A model generated the notes under the pieces. The model had not been told where the DNA came from. It was given only the letters and a program-made list of their open reading frames with translations, and searched no databases. A program made the translations under genes and the position numbers. Positions 40,903 through 48,469 of a DNA stretch of 64,000 bases are shown here, piece after piece. Location: positions 62,001 to 126,000 of the forward strand of contig JAGZEK010000004.1 of the NCBI GenBank assembly GCA_018368345.1. Direction: 5' to 3'. How positions within the stretch are numbered: the first letter of the stretch is position 1; the number at the start of each line of letters is the position of its first letter. The stretch is from Collinsella sp. (GTDB lineage Bacteria; Actinomycetota; Coriobacteriia; Coriobacteriales; Coriobacteriaceae).

Positions 40903-40920
40903 TGGAGCGGACAACGGGGC
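40903..40920 (-). pseudogene. Truncated tRNA-Gly 3' end
   Basis: TGGAGCGGACAACGGGGC is identical to the 3' end (CCA, acceptor and half T stem) of the intact tRNA-Gly genes, then the sequence diverges. Together with the T-arm-like repeat at 41009-41036 it looks like a broken tRNA copy split by about 90 bases of GC-rich sequence. No tRNA can fold here. Confidence 0.65.
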
Positions 40921-41008
40921 GTCTGCGCATTTGCCTCGCAAATACGCACCGGCTTCGGCCGCCTGCCGGCGCCCTCGCCAGCTCGCTACAAACGCTCCGC
41001 GTTTGCTT

Positions 41009-41036
41009 AACGCTCGCTCCCTCTCGGGTTCGAGCC
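41009..41036 (+). repeat. 28-base direct repeat with tRNA T-arm sequence, copy 2
   Basis: Second copy of the repeat at 40661-40689, ending GGGTTCGAGCC. It lies between the truncated tRNA-Gly end and an intact tRNA-Gly, and marks the edge of a rearranged segment. Confidence 0.7.
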
Positions 41037-41056
41037 TATGCAATGGGTACGAAAAA

Positions 41057-41080
41057 GCCCGGCTACCGTGGTAGTCGGGC
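41057..41080 (-). terminator. Terminator of tRNA-Gly copy 2
   Basis: GCCCGGCTACC pairs with GGTAGTCGGGC (one G-T pair); on the minus strand TTTTTCG follows. It begins ten bases past the tRNA. Confidence 0.9.
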
Positions 41081-41089
41081 TGTTACGTT

Positions 41090-41165
41090 TGGAGCGGACA
41101 ACGGGGCTCGAACCCGCGACCCCAACCTTGGCAAGGTTGTGCTCTACCAACTGAGCCATGTCCGC
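41090..41165 (-). tRNA. tRNA-Gly (GCC), copy 2
   Basis: 76 bases with CCA, identical to the copies at 38620-38695 and 41316-41391; anticodon GCC. Confidence 0.97.
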
Positions 41166-41180
41166 ATATGTAAAACAAAA

Positions 41181-41198
41181 CGGGCGCCGGAGCGCCCG
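41181..41198 (-). terminator. Stem-loop between tRNA-Cys and tRNA-Gly copy 2
   Basis: CGGGCGC-CGGA-GCGCCCG followed on the minus strand by TTTTGTTTTAC. It may end part of the transcripts before the third tRNA or act in processing. Confidence 0.7.
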
Positions 41199-41207
41199 GA
41201 TGTTGCC

Positions 41208-41281
41208 TGGAGGCGAAGCCCGGATTCGAACCGGGGGTAAAGGCTTTGCAGGCCTCTGCCTTACCACTTGGCCACTTCGCC
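41208..41281 (-). tRNA. tRNA-Cys (GCA)
   Basis: 74 bases with CCA. Acceptor GGCGAAG/CTTCGCC, anticodon loop CCTGCAAA with GCA, T arm GGTTCGAATCC. Middle gene of a Gly-Cys-Gly unit. Confidence 0.96.
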
Positions 41282-41315
41282 GAAAAAGGACCGCCTAAAC
41301 GGTCCGGAAACGCAA

Positions 41316-41391
41316 TGGAGCGGACAACGGGGCTCGAACCCGCGACCCCAACCTTGGCAAGGTTGTGCTCTACCAACTGAGCCATGTCCGC
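41316..41391 (-). tRNA. tRNA-Gly (GCC), copy 3
   Basis: 76 bases with CCA, same sequence as the other two copies; first gene after the promoter at 41404-41452. Confidence 0.97.
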
Positions 41392-41403
41392 TTGCGGGTT
41401 ATT

Positions 41404-41452
41404 AATTTACGCGAGTTGCCCAAAAGACGCAAGTACTTTTTTCAAAAAAGTT
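41404..41452 (-). promoter_or_regulatory. tRNA promoter with upstream palindrome, Gly-Cys-Gly unit
   Basis: On the minus strand -35 TTGCGT (41432-41427), 17-base spacer, -10 TAAATT (41409-41404). ACTTTTTTCAAAAAAGT (41435-41451) lies two bases upstream of the -35. Confidence 0.8.
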
Positions 41453-41496
41453 GTTCAGCACATGCTCTTGGCAGGTAAACATGCCAAAACGATGCA

Positions 41497-42243
41497 CTAG
41501 GCACACGATTCCAATGCTCCGCTAAACAGCTTCACCATCCGAACACGCGTGCCGGCACCGTCCGTGCGTCGAGCAACCTCCACGTTGTCGACCAGCATGC
41601 GCATGAGTTTGATGCCACGCCCACGCTCCTCAGTCGAAACCGGCTCGCTCAAGCCGTCGATCGAATAGCCCGCCCCGCGGTCAACGACCTCAATCACCAC
41701 TCGATCGCCATAGGCCTGAACCGTCAGGATGCACCCGATGCCGCCCGCATGGTCATACGCGTTGCCCAGCGCCTCGCCCGATGCCAATGCGACGTCGTAG
41801 CGCTCGTCGCGGCGCAACGGAAGCGATTCAAGGAGTTCGGCGATGCGATGTCGGTAGTATGGAAGATTCTCGATACCCTGACGGACCTCGACGCTCTTAC
41901 TCCAGCGAGGCAGCTCCCCCACCGGAATGGCGGGAATAGACTCCCGTGCCGGCCCCGCGACATGAAGGATATCGACAAGACGAGCAATCTCCAAAAAGCG
42001 AACAACTTCACCCGATGCATTGACGAGCGAAAGCAGGCCTTCTCGCCTCATGAGCTCACGAGCGCGCGTAAGCAGGAATGCCAAGCCCGTCGAATCGATA
42101 AAGCTAACAGCCTGACAGTTGATGACGACACGACGCACGCCGCGGCCAATCAAAGCATCCAACCGCCGACGCAGCGCAGGCACCGTGGCGATGTCGATAT
42201 CGCCTGGTGGCGTCAAAACCGCTATGTCATTCCACTCATTCAT
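41497..42243 (-). CDS. STAS domain fused to a HATPase anti-sigma-type kinase
   Basis: 248 residues. Residues 1-95 form a STAS domain (anti-sigma-antagonist fold) with the phosphorylatable serine in AVSFIDSTGLAFLL. Residues 125-245 form a GHKL ATPase of the RsbW/SpoIIAB type: N box SGEALGNAYDHAGG, G1 VVDRGAGYSI and G2 RGRGIKLMRMLVDNVEV. In standard partner switching these are separate proteins; the fusion could let the kinase act on its own or a partner STAS domain. ATG at 42243 with GGGGAA upstream. The PP2C phosphatase gene lies 78 bases upstream. Confidence 0.9.
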   Translation of the reverse strand: MNEWNDIAVLTPPGDIDIATVPALRRRLDALIGRGVRRVVINCQAVSFIDSTGLAFLLTRARELMRREGLLSLVNASGEVVRFLEIARLVDILHVAGPARESIPAIPVGELPRWSKSVEVRQGIENLPYYRHRIAELLESLPLRRDERYDVALASGEALGNAYDHAGGIGCILTVQAYGDRVVIEVVDRGAGYSIDGLSEPVSTEERGRGIKLMRMLVDNVEVARRTDGAGTRVRMVKLFSGALESCA

Positions 42244-42321
42244 ACGACCATGGTTCCCCAAAAAAGCCCACTCGATGCATTCGTTTCCCCAACCGTACGG
42301 ATTCAGCCCGCCCAGCGTCGT

Positions 42322-44667
42322 CTATGAACGACCCCGTAAAAACTCAAGGGACACCAATGCAATGTCATCGTCCAGCGCCGATTCGGTAAATCGGTCAAGC
42401 TCGCCCAAGACCTTGCCGCAAATGCCCGACACGCCCTCACCCGAGACAGAGAGCAGAAGGTCGCGAAGGCGCTGCTCGCCAAAGAAAGCACCCGAGCGGT
42501 CACGCGCTTCGATTGTTCCGTCGGTGTACATAAATAGCATGTCACCAGGAGCGAACGTAAACACGCCTGTCTCGTACACCATGCTCTCAAAGGCACCGAT
42601 TACCCCCGATTGGCATCCAAGCAGCTCGACCTCTCCCCCACGAGCCTCGCCGCCACCCAGCGGCATCGACTCTGGCCTGATGACCATGGTCGGAGGATGG
42701 CCCGCCGAACAATACGTTGCGCGTCCGGCTTTAAGGTCAATCTTGGCGATAAAGGCCGTCACGAACGTCTCGACCCTCGAAAAGCCCATAAGCATGCTGT
42801 TAAGGGAGCGTGCCATGCGGGCCGGTCCAGCGCCCTCCCAGGCATATGCCGTCAGGGCCGTCTTGACGAGTGCGGACATCGATGCAGCCTCAATGCCTTT
42901 GCCAGACACATCGCCCAGAATCATGACGGCGCAATCGTCGGGAAGACGGATGAGCGTATAGAAATCGCCGCCGACCAACGCCGAGTTCGTGGCCGACAGG
43001 TACACCGAATCGGCGGCGATTCCCGGAACATCCCCCAGTGAATTTCTCATGCCAATCTGGAGGGTCTGAGCGATATGGCGCTCCTCACGCTTTTGAGATT
43101 CGCCTTCATAGATCAGTTCAAAGTCATGAGCCAAGTGCACCAAGTAATCATATTCAAGGTCATCAATCGGCTCTTGGCTACCATCACGAAGCAGCAGCGC
43201 GCGCGTCGTCGGGCCCTTCGCAACAGAAGCAGGAACGATCGCGTCGTTACTGTGCTTGCCATCGCCCTCAGAGCGCGGGCGCCCCGCCTCGATGCCGGCG
43301 TCGACGTAGAGACCCTGGCAAGGCAGGCCATGTGCCCTAAGCCAGCCTCCCATAGGCATCGATTCGTCAACGCGAGTTATACGGACGTGTTTAAGGTCCT
43401 CGGCACTCGTGCCGCCCAAAACAGATGCCTCAAAGCCATCAGGGGCAGCCCCCAAACGTGCCGCTGGCGCCGTCGTGGAAAAGAAAAGCTTCTCGGGATC
43501 GTCCGGCAAAGCAACGCGACTGCCGCCTTCAAAATCTATGACGTAGGAATCCAGACTGGCGTCATACTCAATAGGGCAAAAATGGCAGTTGAGCATATTG
43601 CAGATCTCGGACGATACCGCCTGGGTAGCCGCGGCGGAATCGTCTAGAAAGGTAAACAACTCATCCCGCAAGACATTGAGCGAGCGGCCAAGCTCGGCCG
43701 TGCGACGGGAGCGAAGGCTCGATGCCATGCCGACCAGCTGGATAGACAGGTAATCGCAAATGACCTCGAGCACATTAACGTCATAGGCAAGCGGTGCCTG
43801 GGGGCGTTTCCAACCAACTTCCAGCACGCCAAGGATCTGCGTACCGTAAAAAACGGGAAGACAGATTTCACTGCGGTACGGAGGCATATCTTGCATGCGC
43901 AACAGGTGCTTAGAACGATTATCCAGGTCCATGAACATACCGGAGGCGGCCTTATCGCCCTCAAGGTCCTGTTGAATCGACAAGCGACAGGCACGCGACT
44001 CGCGAAGAACATACGTCGGAATGCCAGCGCCATACGGCAAAAACTCGGGCAGGTAGCTGTCGAGCAGCTCCTTGGAAACACCGCGAAGCTTAAAGCCGCC
44101 GCTCTCAGAAAAATAGATAGCAGCACCCGAAGCATCGAGCGTTCCTACAAGCTGGTTCAAAACGGTATCAAGCAGGCTGGGCAACTCATCGGAGCCCACA
44201 GTGCTCATAATGACCGAGAGCGTGCCAGAGAGACGCTTGTTCGCCACTCTAAGCTCCGATAACGCACGCTTGAGTTGCCGGTCGTGAGAATACTGTTCCT
44301 CGATACTGTGAAGCGCCACCAGGACACGTGGTGCACGGCGCCCAAAGATGTGTGGAGGCGTTACGGAGCCCGCACGAACCAAGACGGGAATAAAAGAGCC
44401 GTCACTCAGTTTGAGCATCAGTTCGTTCTCGGAGCCATCAGTTTCAAATGGCAGACGATGTTCCGTCGCACGTTCAAAAGCGGACGAGTACAGGACGTCT
44501 TTAACATCTCCACCGATGACGTCGGCGCGTTCCTCGCACATCAAACCAAGTAAGCGATTATTCACATGCAGAATGGTTCCGTCGAGCTCGCAGATGATGA
44601 CAGCATCGCTCGTGATCTCGACTAGTTGGGCAACGTCTGCCCACTCGTTGCGTTCAAGCGTTTCCAT
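42322..44667 (-). CDS. PAS-GAF-PP2C (SpoIIE/RsbU type) phosphatase
   Basis: 781 residues. A PAS domain (VEITSDAVIICELDGTILHVNNRLLG, residues 15-115), a GAF-like domain (about 150-330), a less conserved middle, and a C-terminal SpoIIE phosphatase (about 545-775) with LVGGDFYTLIRLPDDCAVMILGDVSGKGIEA, the Asp metal ligands, and MLFMYTDGTIEARDRSG. Such proteins dephosphorylate STAS partners after sensing a cytosolic signal. The adjacent STAS-kinase fusion is the likely partner. No membrane helix seen. ATG at 44667 follows GGTGGGG. A tRNA-Leu gene lies just upstream on the same strand. Confidence 0.92.
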   Translation of the reverse strand: METLERNEWADVAQLVEITSDAVIICELDGTILHVNNRLLGLMCEERADVIGGDVKDVLYSSAFERATEHRLPFETDGSENELMLKLSDGSFIPVLVRAGSVTPPHIFGRRAPRVLVALHSIEEQYSHDRQLKRALSELRVANKRLSGTLSVIMSTVGSDELPSLLDTVLNQLVGTLDASGAAIYFSESGGFKLRGVSKELLDSYLPEFLPYGAGIPTYVLRESRACRLSIQQDLEGDKAASGMFMDLDNRSKHLLRMQDMPPYRSEICLPVFYGTQILGVLEVGWKRPQAPLAYDVNVLEVICDYLSIQLVGMASSLRSRRTAELGRSLNVLRDELFTFLDDSAAATQAVSSEICNMLNCHFCPIEYDASLDSYVIDFEGGSRVALPDDPEKLFFSTTAPAARLGAAPDGFEASVLGGTSAEDLKHVRITRVDESMPMGGWLRAHGLPCQGLYVDAGIEAGRPRSEGDGKHSNDAIVPASVAKGPTTRALLLRDGSQEPIDDLEYDYLVHLAHDFELIYEGESQKREERHIAQTLQIGMRNSLGDVPGIAADSVYLSATNSALVGGDFYTLIRLPDDCAVMILGDVSGKGIEAASMSALVKTALTAYAWEGAGPARMARSLNSMLMGFSRVETFVTAFIAKIDLKAGRATYCSAGHPPTMVIRPESMPLGGGEARGGEVELLGCQSGVIGAFESMVYETGVFTFAPGDMLFMYTDGTIEARDRSGAFFGEQRLRDLLLSVSGEGVSGICGKVLGELDRFTESALDDDIALVSLEFLRGRS

Positions 44668-44697
44668 CGTGGACCCCACCGTCTATCGGTAACAAAA

Positions 44698-44715
44698 AAG
44701 CCTCCGAAGAGGCTT
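44698..44715 (-). terminator. Terminator of tRNA-Leu
   Basis: AAGCCTC-CGAA-GAGGCTT followed on the minus strand by TTTTTTG. It lies between tRNA-Leu and the phosphatase gene. Confidence 0.9.
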
Positions 44716-44726
44716 CTCAAATGCGA

Positions 44727-44816
44727 TGGTGTCGGAGGCGGGACTTGAACCCGCATGACCAAAAAGCGGTCACTAGCACCTCAAGCTAGCGCGTCTGCCA
44801 ATTCCGCCACTCCGAC
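44727..44816 (-). tRNA. tRNA-Leu (GAG)
   Basis: 90 bases with CCA and a long variable arm (TGACCGCTTTTTGGTCA), as expected for leucine. Acceptor GTCGGAG/CTCCGAC, anticodon stem CTAGC-TTGAGGT-GCTAG, anticodon GAG. Confidence 0.96.
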
Positions 44817-44874
44817 ATGCTATGTTGTTGATTCGCAGTTCGTTTTGTTCGACCCGCGCGTTCAACGAGGAAGA

Positions 44875-44922
44875 TAATAACCTATGATTCGAGAACTGTG
44901 CAAGCACTTTTTTGAAAAAAGT
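44875..44922 (-). promoter_or_regulatory. tRNA-Leu promoter with upstream palindrome
   Basis: On the minus strand -35 TTGCAC (44903-44898), 17-base spacer, -10 TTATTA (44880-44875). ACTTTTTTGAAAAAAGT (44906-44922) is two bases upstream of the -35, the same arrangement as the other two tRNA promoters. Confidence 0.75.
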
Positions 44923-44960
44923 TTACGAATTTGTAAATGCGCTGGTAGACGGACCTGTTC

Positions 44961-45078
44961 GGGCAGGAATGAGGTTGCTTTCCAACGCGTCCTCGGGCAT
45001 GCGGCATTATTTTGATTCGCGCTACAAAACAATGCCGCCCCCTGCGGAATGCGTTGGAAAGCAACCTCATTCCTGCCC
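44961..45078 (-). repeat. Long-hairpin repeat H
   Basis: 28-base perfect arms (GGGCAGGAATGAGGTTGCTT onwards; 44961-44988 and 45051-45078). Interior on the minus strand: TCCGCAGG (45048-45041), an inner hairpin GGCATTATTTTG/CAAAACAATGCC (45003-45036), then ATGCCCGAGGACG (45000-44988). Homologous in the interior to repeat I in the opposite orientation, though the arms differ. An outer GAGAACTGTGC/GCACAGTTCTC pair (44891-44901, 45097-45107) encloses it. Confidence 0.85.
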
Positions 45079-45139
45079 TAGGAGTATGTACTCCGGGCAC
45101 AGTTCTCAAACATGTTCTGGGGGCTGATGCAAATTTGGT

Positions 45140-45194
45140 GGCTCGGCAAAGCCGAGCCCTTATATAAGGAGGCCGGAGCTAAAGCTCCGGCCTC
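45140..45194. other. Two adjacent stem-loops
   Basis: GGCTCGGC-AAA-GCCGAGCC (45140-45158) and GAGGCCGGAGC-TAAA-GCTCCGGCCTC (45169-45194). With repeats H and I they fill the 580-base gap between tRNA-Leu and the opp operon, in which I see no gene. One may terminate opp transcription on the minus strand. Confidence 0.65.
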
Positions 45195-45258
45195 ACTCAA
45201 TTTCTTATTAGATTAAGTGAGCGATCAGGGAATCGCACTCCCCTGCCGAGTTACCGCA

Positions 45259-45383
45259 GGGCCCGCCCTGGAGTTAGTTTTCAGAACACTCCGCAGGACG
45301 GAAGAAGCCCCGCAGCGCGTAGCGCGCAGCGGGGCTTCCGACATGTCCGAGGACGTTCTGAAAACTAACTCCAGGGCGGGCCC
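45259..45383 (+). repeat. Long-hairpin repeat I
   Basis: 29-base perfect arms (GGGCCCGCCCTGGAGTTAGT onwards; 45259-45287 and 45355-45383). Interior: TCCGCAGG (45290-45297), hairpin GAAGCCCCGC/GCGGGGCTTC (45304-45338), then ATGTCCGAGGACG (45343-45355). It lies 14 bases beyond the oppF stop. Confidence 0.88.
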
Positions 45384-45397
45384 GGACAAACAACCGA

Positions 45398-46426
45398 CTA
45401 CAGGTCGATGTGCGATTCCTTGATCGGGAACGGCTCCGCGAAGTGGCAGGCGCAGCAGTGGCCCGGGGCGACTTCCTTAAACTCGGGAAGCTTCTCGGAG
45501 CAGATACCCTGCGCGATCGGGCAGCGCGTGTGGAAACGGCAGCCGGTCGGCGGATCCAGCGGTGACGGCGGATCGCCGGCGAGGATAATGCGCTTGCGGG
45601 TCTTCTGGATATCAGGATCGGGCACCGGCACGGCAGACAGCAGCGACTGCGTGTACGGATGGTGAGGCTCGCTGTAGAGCGTCTTCCAGTCCGAAACCTC
45701 GACCATCTTGCCCAGATACATAACGGCAACGCGATCGGAGATGTGCTGCACGACGGAGAGGTCGTGAGCAATGAAGAGATAAGCAGTACCGAACTTATCC
45801 TGAAGCTCCTTCAGCAGGTTCAAAACCTGAGCCTGAATGGAAACATCAAGTGCAGAGACAGGCTCGTCGCAGATGATCAGCTTGGGCTTCAGAGCGAACG
45901 CGCGGGCAATGCCGACACGCTGACGCTGACCGCCGGAGAACTCGTGCGGATAGCGGTTGATGTGCTCGGGGTTCAGACCGACGACGTCCAGCAGCTCGCG
46001 GACGCGCTCGATACGCTCCTCCTTGGTACCTACGCCATGAATGGTCATGGGCTCGGAGACGATCTCGCCGATGGTCATACGAGGGTTCAGCGAAGCATAA
46101 GGATCCTGGAAGATAAACTGCATCTCGCGACGCATGTCCTTGATCTCATGCTTGCTCATCTCGGCAACATCTTTGCCCTGGAAGAACACCTTACCGGCGG
46201 TCGGCTTGGTCAAGCGCATGATGGTGCGACCCGTCGTGGACTTACCGCAACCAGACTCACCAACCAGACCAAAAGTCTCGCCAGGATAAATCTCAAAAGA
46301 GATGTCATTTACAGCAGAGACGACACGCTTGGAAAAACGCTTGGCGAACATGCCGGACTCAGCGGGGAACTCCTTAGAAAGGTGCTCGACCTTCAGCAAC
46401 GGAGTACGCTCGTTGGTATCTGCCAT
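45398..46426 (-). CDS. oppF: Oligopeptide ABC transporter ATPase OppF
   Basis: 342 residues. Walker A GESGCGKSTTGRTIMRL, signature FSGGQRQRVGIARAFA, Walker B LIICDEPVSALDVSIQAQ, and the C-terminal Cys-rich oligopeptide domain CRFHTRCPIAQGICSEKLPEF. Fifth gene of oppABCDF; its ATG shares one base with the oppD stop (TAATG). Drives uptake of peptides with OppD at the inner membrane face. Confidence 0.95.
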   Translation of the reverse strand: MADTNERTPLLKVEHLSKEFPAESGMFAKRFSKRVVSAVNDISFEIYPGETFGLVGESGCGKSTTGRTIMRLTKPTAGKVFFQGKDVAEMSKHEIKDMRREMQFIFQDPYASLNPRMTIGEIVSEPMTIHGVGTKEERIERVRELLDVVGLNPEHINRYPHEFSGGQRQRVGIARAFALKPKLIICDEPVSALDVSIQAQVLNLLKELQDKFGTAYLFIAHDLSVVQHISDRVAVMYLGKMVEVSDWKTLYSEPHHPYTQSLLSAVPVPDPDIQKTRKRIILAGDPPSPLDPPTGCRFHTRCPIAQGICSEKLPEFKEVAPGHCCACHFAEPFPIKESHIDL

Positions 46427-47517
46427 TACGCCTCGCCTCCCTTCTTGGAATCCTTGCGCGTACGGGACGTCTCAGGAGCGTTCTTGAGAAACTCGGGGTC
46501 ACCGGAGTAGTGGCACGCAGAGTAATGACCAGACTCGGTGATAACGCGCTCGGGGCGCTGCTTGCGGCACTTATCGGTCGCATAGGGACAACGAGGCGAG
46601 AACACGCAGCCCTCGGGCAGGTTCATGAGCGAAGGCGGGTTGCCGTGAATCGGCGTAAGCGGCTTCTTCTCTTCGATGGCCTGCTCCGGGATGGAGCGGA
46701 TAAGGCCCCAGGTGTAGGGGTGGCGGCTCTCGTAGAAGATTTCCTCAGCAGTACCGAACTCGACGGGACGACCGGCGTACATAACCATGATCTTATCGGC
46801 CATGTCGGCGACGACGCCCAGGTCATGGGTAATCATGATGATGGCGTTGCCGTTCTTCTCCTGCATTTCCTGCATAAGCTCAATAATCTGAGCCTGGATG
46901 GTAACGTCCAGAGCCGTCGTGGGCTCGTCGGCAATCAGAATATCGGGATCGCAGGCAAGAGCCATAGCAATCATGACGCGCTGACGCATACCGCCAGAGA
47001 ACTGGTGCGGATACTCATTGACGCGCTTCTCGGGCTCGGGAATGCCAACGAGGTCCAAAAGCTCGGTGGCGCGCTTGAGCGCCTCCTGCTTGGAGTAGCC
47101 ACGGTGCAGACGAAGGCCCTCGCCCACCTGCTTGCCGATCTTATAGACCGGGTTCAAGGAGGTCATAGGATCCTGGAAGATCATCGCGATATCGTTGCCG
47201 CGAATGTGCTGCATCTCTTCCTCGGTCATCTCGAGGATGGAGCGGCCGCGATAGCGAACGTCACCGCCCTCGATCTTTCCCGGAGGCATCGAGATAAGAC
47301 CCATGATGGTCATGGCGGTCACGGACTTACCGGAGCCGGACTCACCGACGACGCCCAGGGTCTCGCCGCGATCGAGCGTGTAGGAGACACCGTCGACAGC
47401 GCGAACAACGCCATCCTCGGTGTGGAAATACATCTTAAGGTCATCGACCTCGAGCAGATGCTGGCCCTCGGGAACCGGCTGGTCCTTCAGGTCCACATAG
47501 TTCTTGTTCTTCTTCAT
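46426..47517 (-). CDS. oppD: Oligopeptide ABC transporter ATPase OppD
   Basis: 363 residues. Walker A GESGSGKSVTAMTIMGL, signature FSGGMRQRVMIAMALA, Walker B ILIADEPTTALDVTIQAQ, C-terminal CVFSPRCPYATDKCRKQRPE, which in this family can bind a 4Fe-4S cluster. Starts two bases after the oppC stop and overlaps oppF by one base. Confidence 0.95.
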   Translation of the reverse strand: MKKNKNYVDLKDQPVPEGQHLLEVDDLKMYFHTEDGVVRAVDGVSYTLDRGETLGVVGESGSGKSVTAMTIMGLISMPPGKIEGGDVRYRGRSILEMTEEEMQHIRGNDIAMIFQDPMTSLNPVYKIGKQVGEGLRLHRGYSKQEALKRATELLDLVGIPEPEKRVNEYPHQFSGGMRQRVMIAMALACDPDILIADEPTTALDVTIQAQIIELMQEMQEKNGNAIIMITHDLGVVADMADKIMVMYAGRPVEFGTAEEIFYESRHPYTWGLIRSIPEQAIEEKKPLTPIHGNPPSLMNLPEGCVFSPRCPYATDKCRKQRPERVITESGHYSACHYSGDPEFLKNAPETSRTRKDSKKGGEA

Positions 47518-47519
47518 CC

Positions 47520-48455
47520 TTATGCGTCCTTCATCTTGACGTCGAGGGCGTCGCGCAGACCGTCACCCAGCAGGGTGAAGGCGAGCACCGTCGAGAGAAT
47601 TGCCAGACCGGGCATGATCATCATCCAGGGAGCAGTCAGAAGATACTGCTGACCGTCCTGAATCATGGAGCCCCACGAAGGCGTAGGCGGAATAACGCCC
47701 ATGCCGAGGAAGGACAGAGCGGACTCGGTCAGAATGGCGCCACCAATGTTCATGGTTGCGTAGACCACGATAGAGGCGACGGAGTTCGGGAAAATGTGAC
47801 GCACGACGATACGAGCATCGGATGCACCCATCGCGCGCGCAGCGTCAACATAGTCGTTTTCCTTGACCGTCAGGATCGCGGATCGGAAGACGCGCGCAAT
47901 AGAAGGCCAGCCGAGAATACCGATGGCGATAAAGACATTCTGAAGACCACGGCCGATAACGGCGATCATGGCGACGACGAACAGCACGTACGGGAACGCT
48001 AGGAAGATATCCGCAAAGCGCATGATGATCGTATCCCAGATTCCACCGTAGAAACCGGCCAGAGCACCCATGACCAGACCGATCACCGTGGAGATGGCGG
48101 TGGCCATAATGCCGACGGACAGCGAAACGCGTGCACCGTAGATAACGCGGACGAGAATGTCGCGACCAAGGGCGTCGGTGCCAAACGGATGCTCGGCACA
48201 CGGAGCCAGCAACGAAGTCTCGGCCATGGTAGTCGAGTCGGAAGCCGTCGGCGACCCGAGCCAGGGCTTAGCCCACAGGTCGGCGGTCAGGGCAACCACA
48301 ACGACGATGATGATCCAGCAAACACCGATAACGGCGAGCTTGTTCTTACGAAGACGCTTAAAAGCGTCGCCCCACAGCGTGCGGGACTTAGCGGGAGCAG
48401 ATGCGGCCTTAGTGGCGGTAGCCTGCCCCTGAGACTGAGAATCAGTTTCCTGCAT
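47520..48455 (-). CDS. oppC: Oligopeptide ABC permease OppC
   Basis: 311 residues; six membrane helices after a polar N-terminal tail (QSQGQATATKAASAPAKS). ABC EAA loop VDAARAMGASDARIVVRHIFPN; the extracytoplasmic loop GTDALGRDILVRVIYGARVSL is typical of DppC/OppC. Starts 14 bases after oppB. Confidence 0.95.
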   Translation of the reverse strand: MQETDSQSQGQATATKAASAPAKSRTLWGDAFKRLRKNKLAVIGVCWIIIVVVVALTADLWAKPWLGSPTASDSTTMAETSLLAPCAEHPFGTDALGRDILVRVIYGARVSLSVGIMATAISTVIGLVMGALAGFYGGIWDTIIMRFADIFLAFPYVLFVVAMIAVIGRGLQNVFIAIGILGWPSIARVFRSAILTVKENDYVDAARAMGASDARIVVRHIFPNSVASIVVYATMNIGGAILTESALSFLGMGVIPPTPSWGSMIQDGQQYLLTAPWMMIMPGLAILSTVLAFTLLGDGLRDALDVKMKDA

Positions 48456-48469
48456 GAGACGTACCTCCC

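Noticed and set aside
44912..45127. Open frames on both strands across repeat H with similar peptides (RAGMRLLSNA...GKQPHSCP)
   Set aside because: The likeness is a direct result of the palindrome being read from either side.
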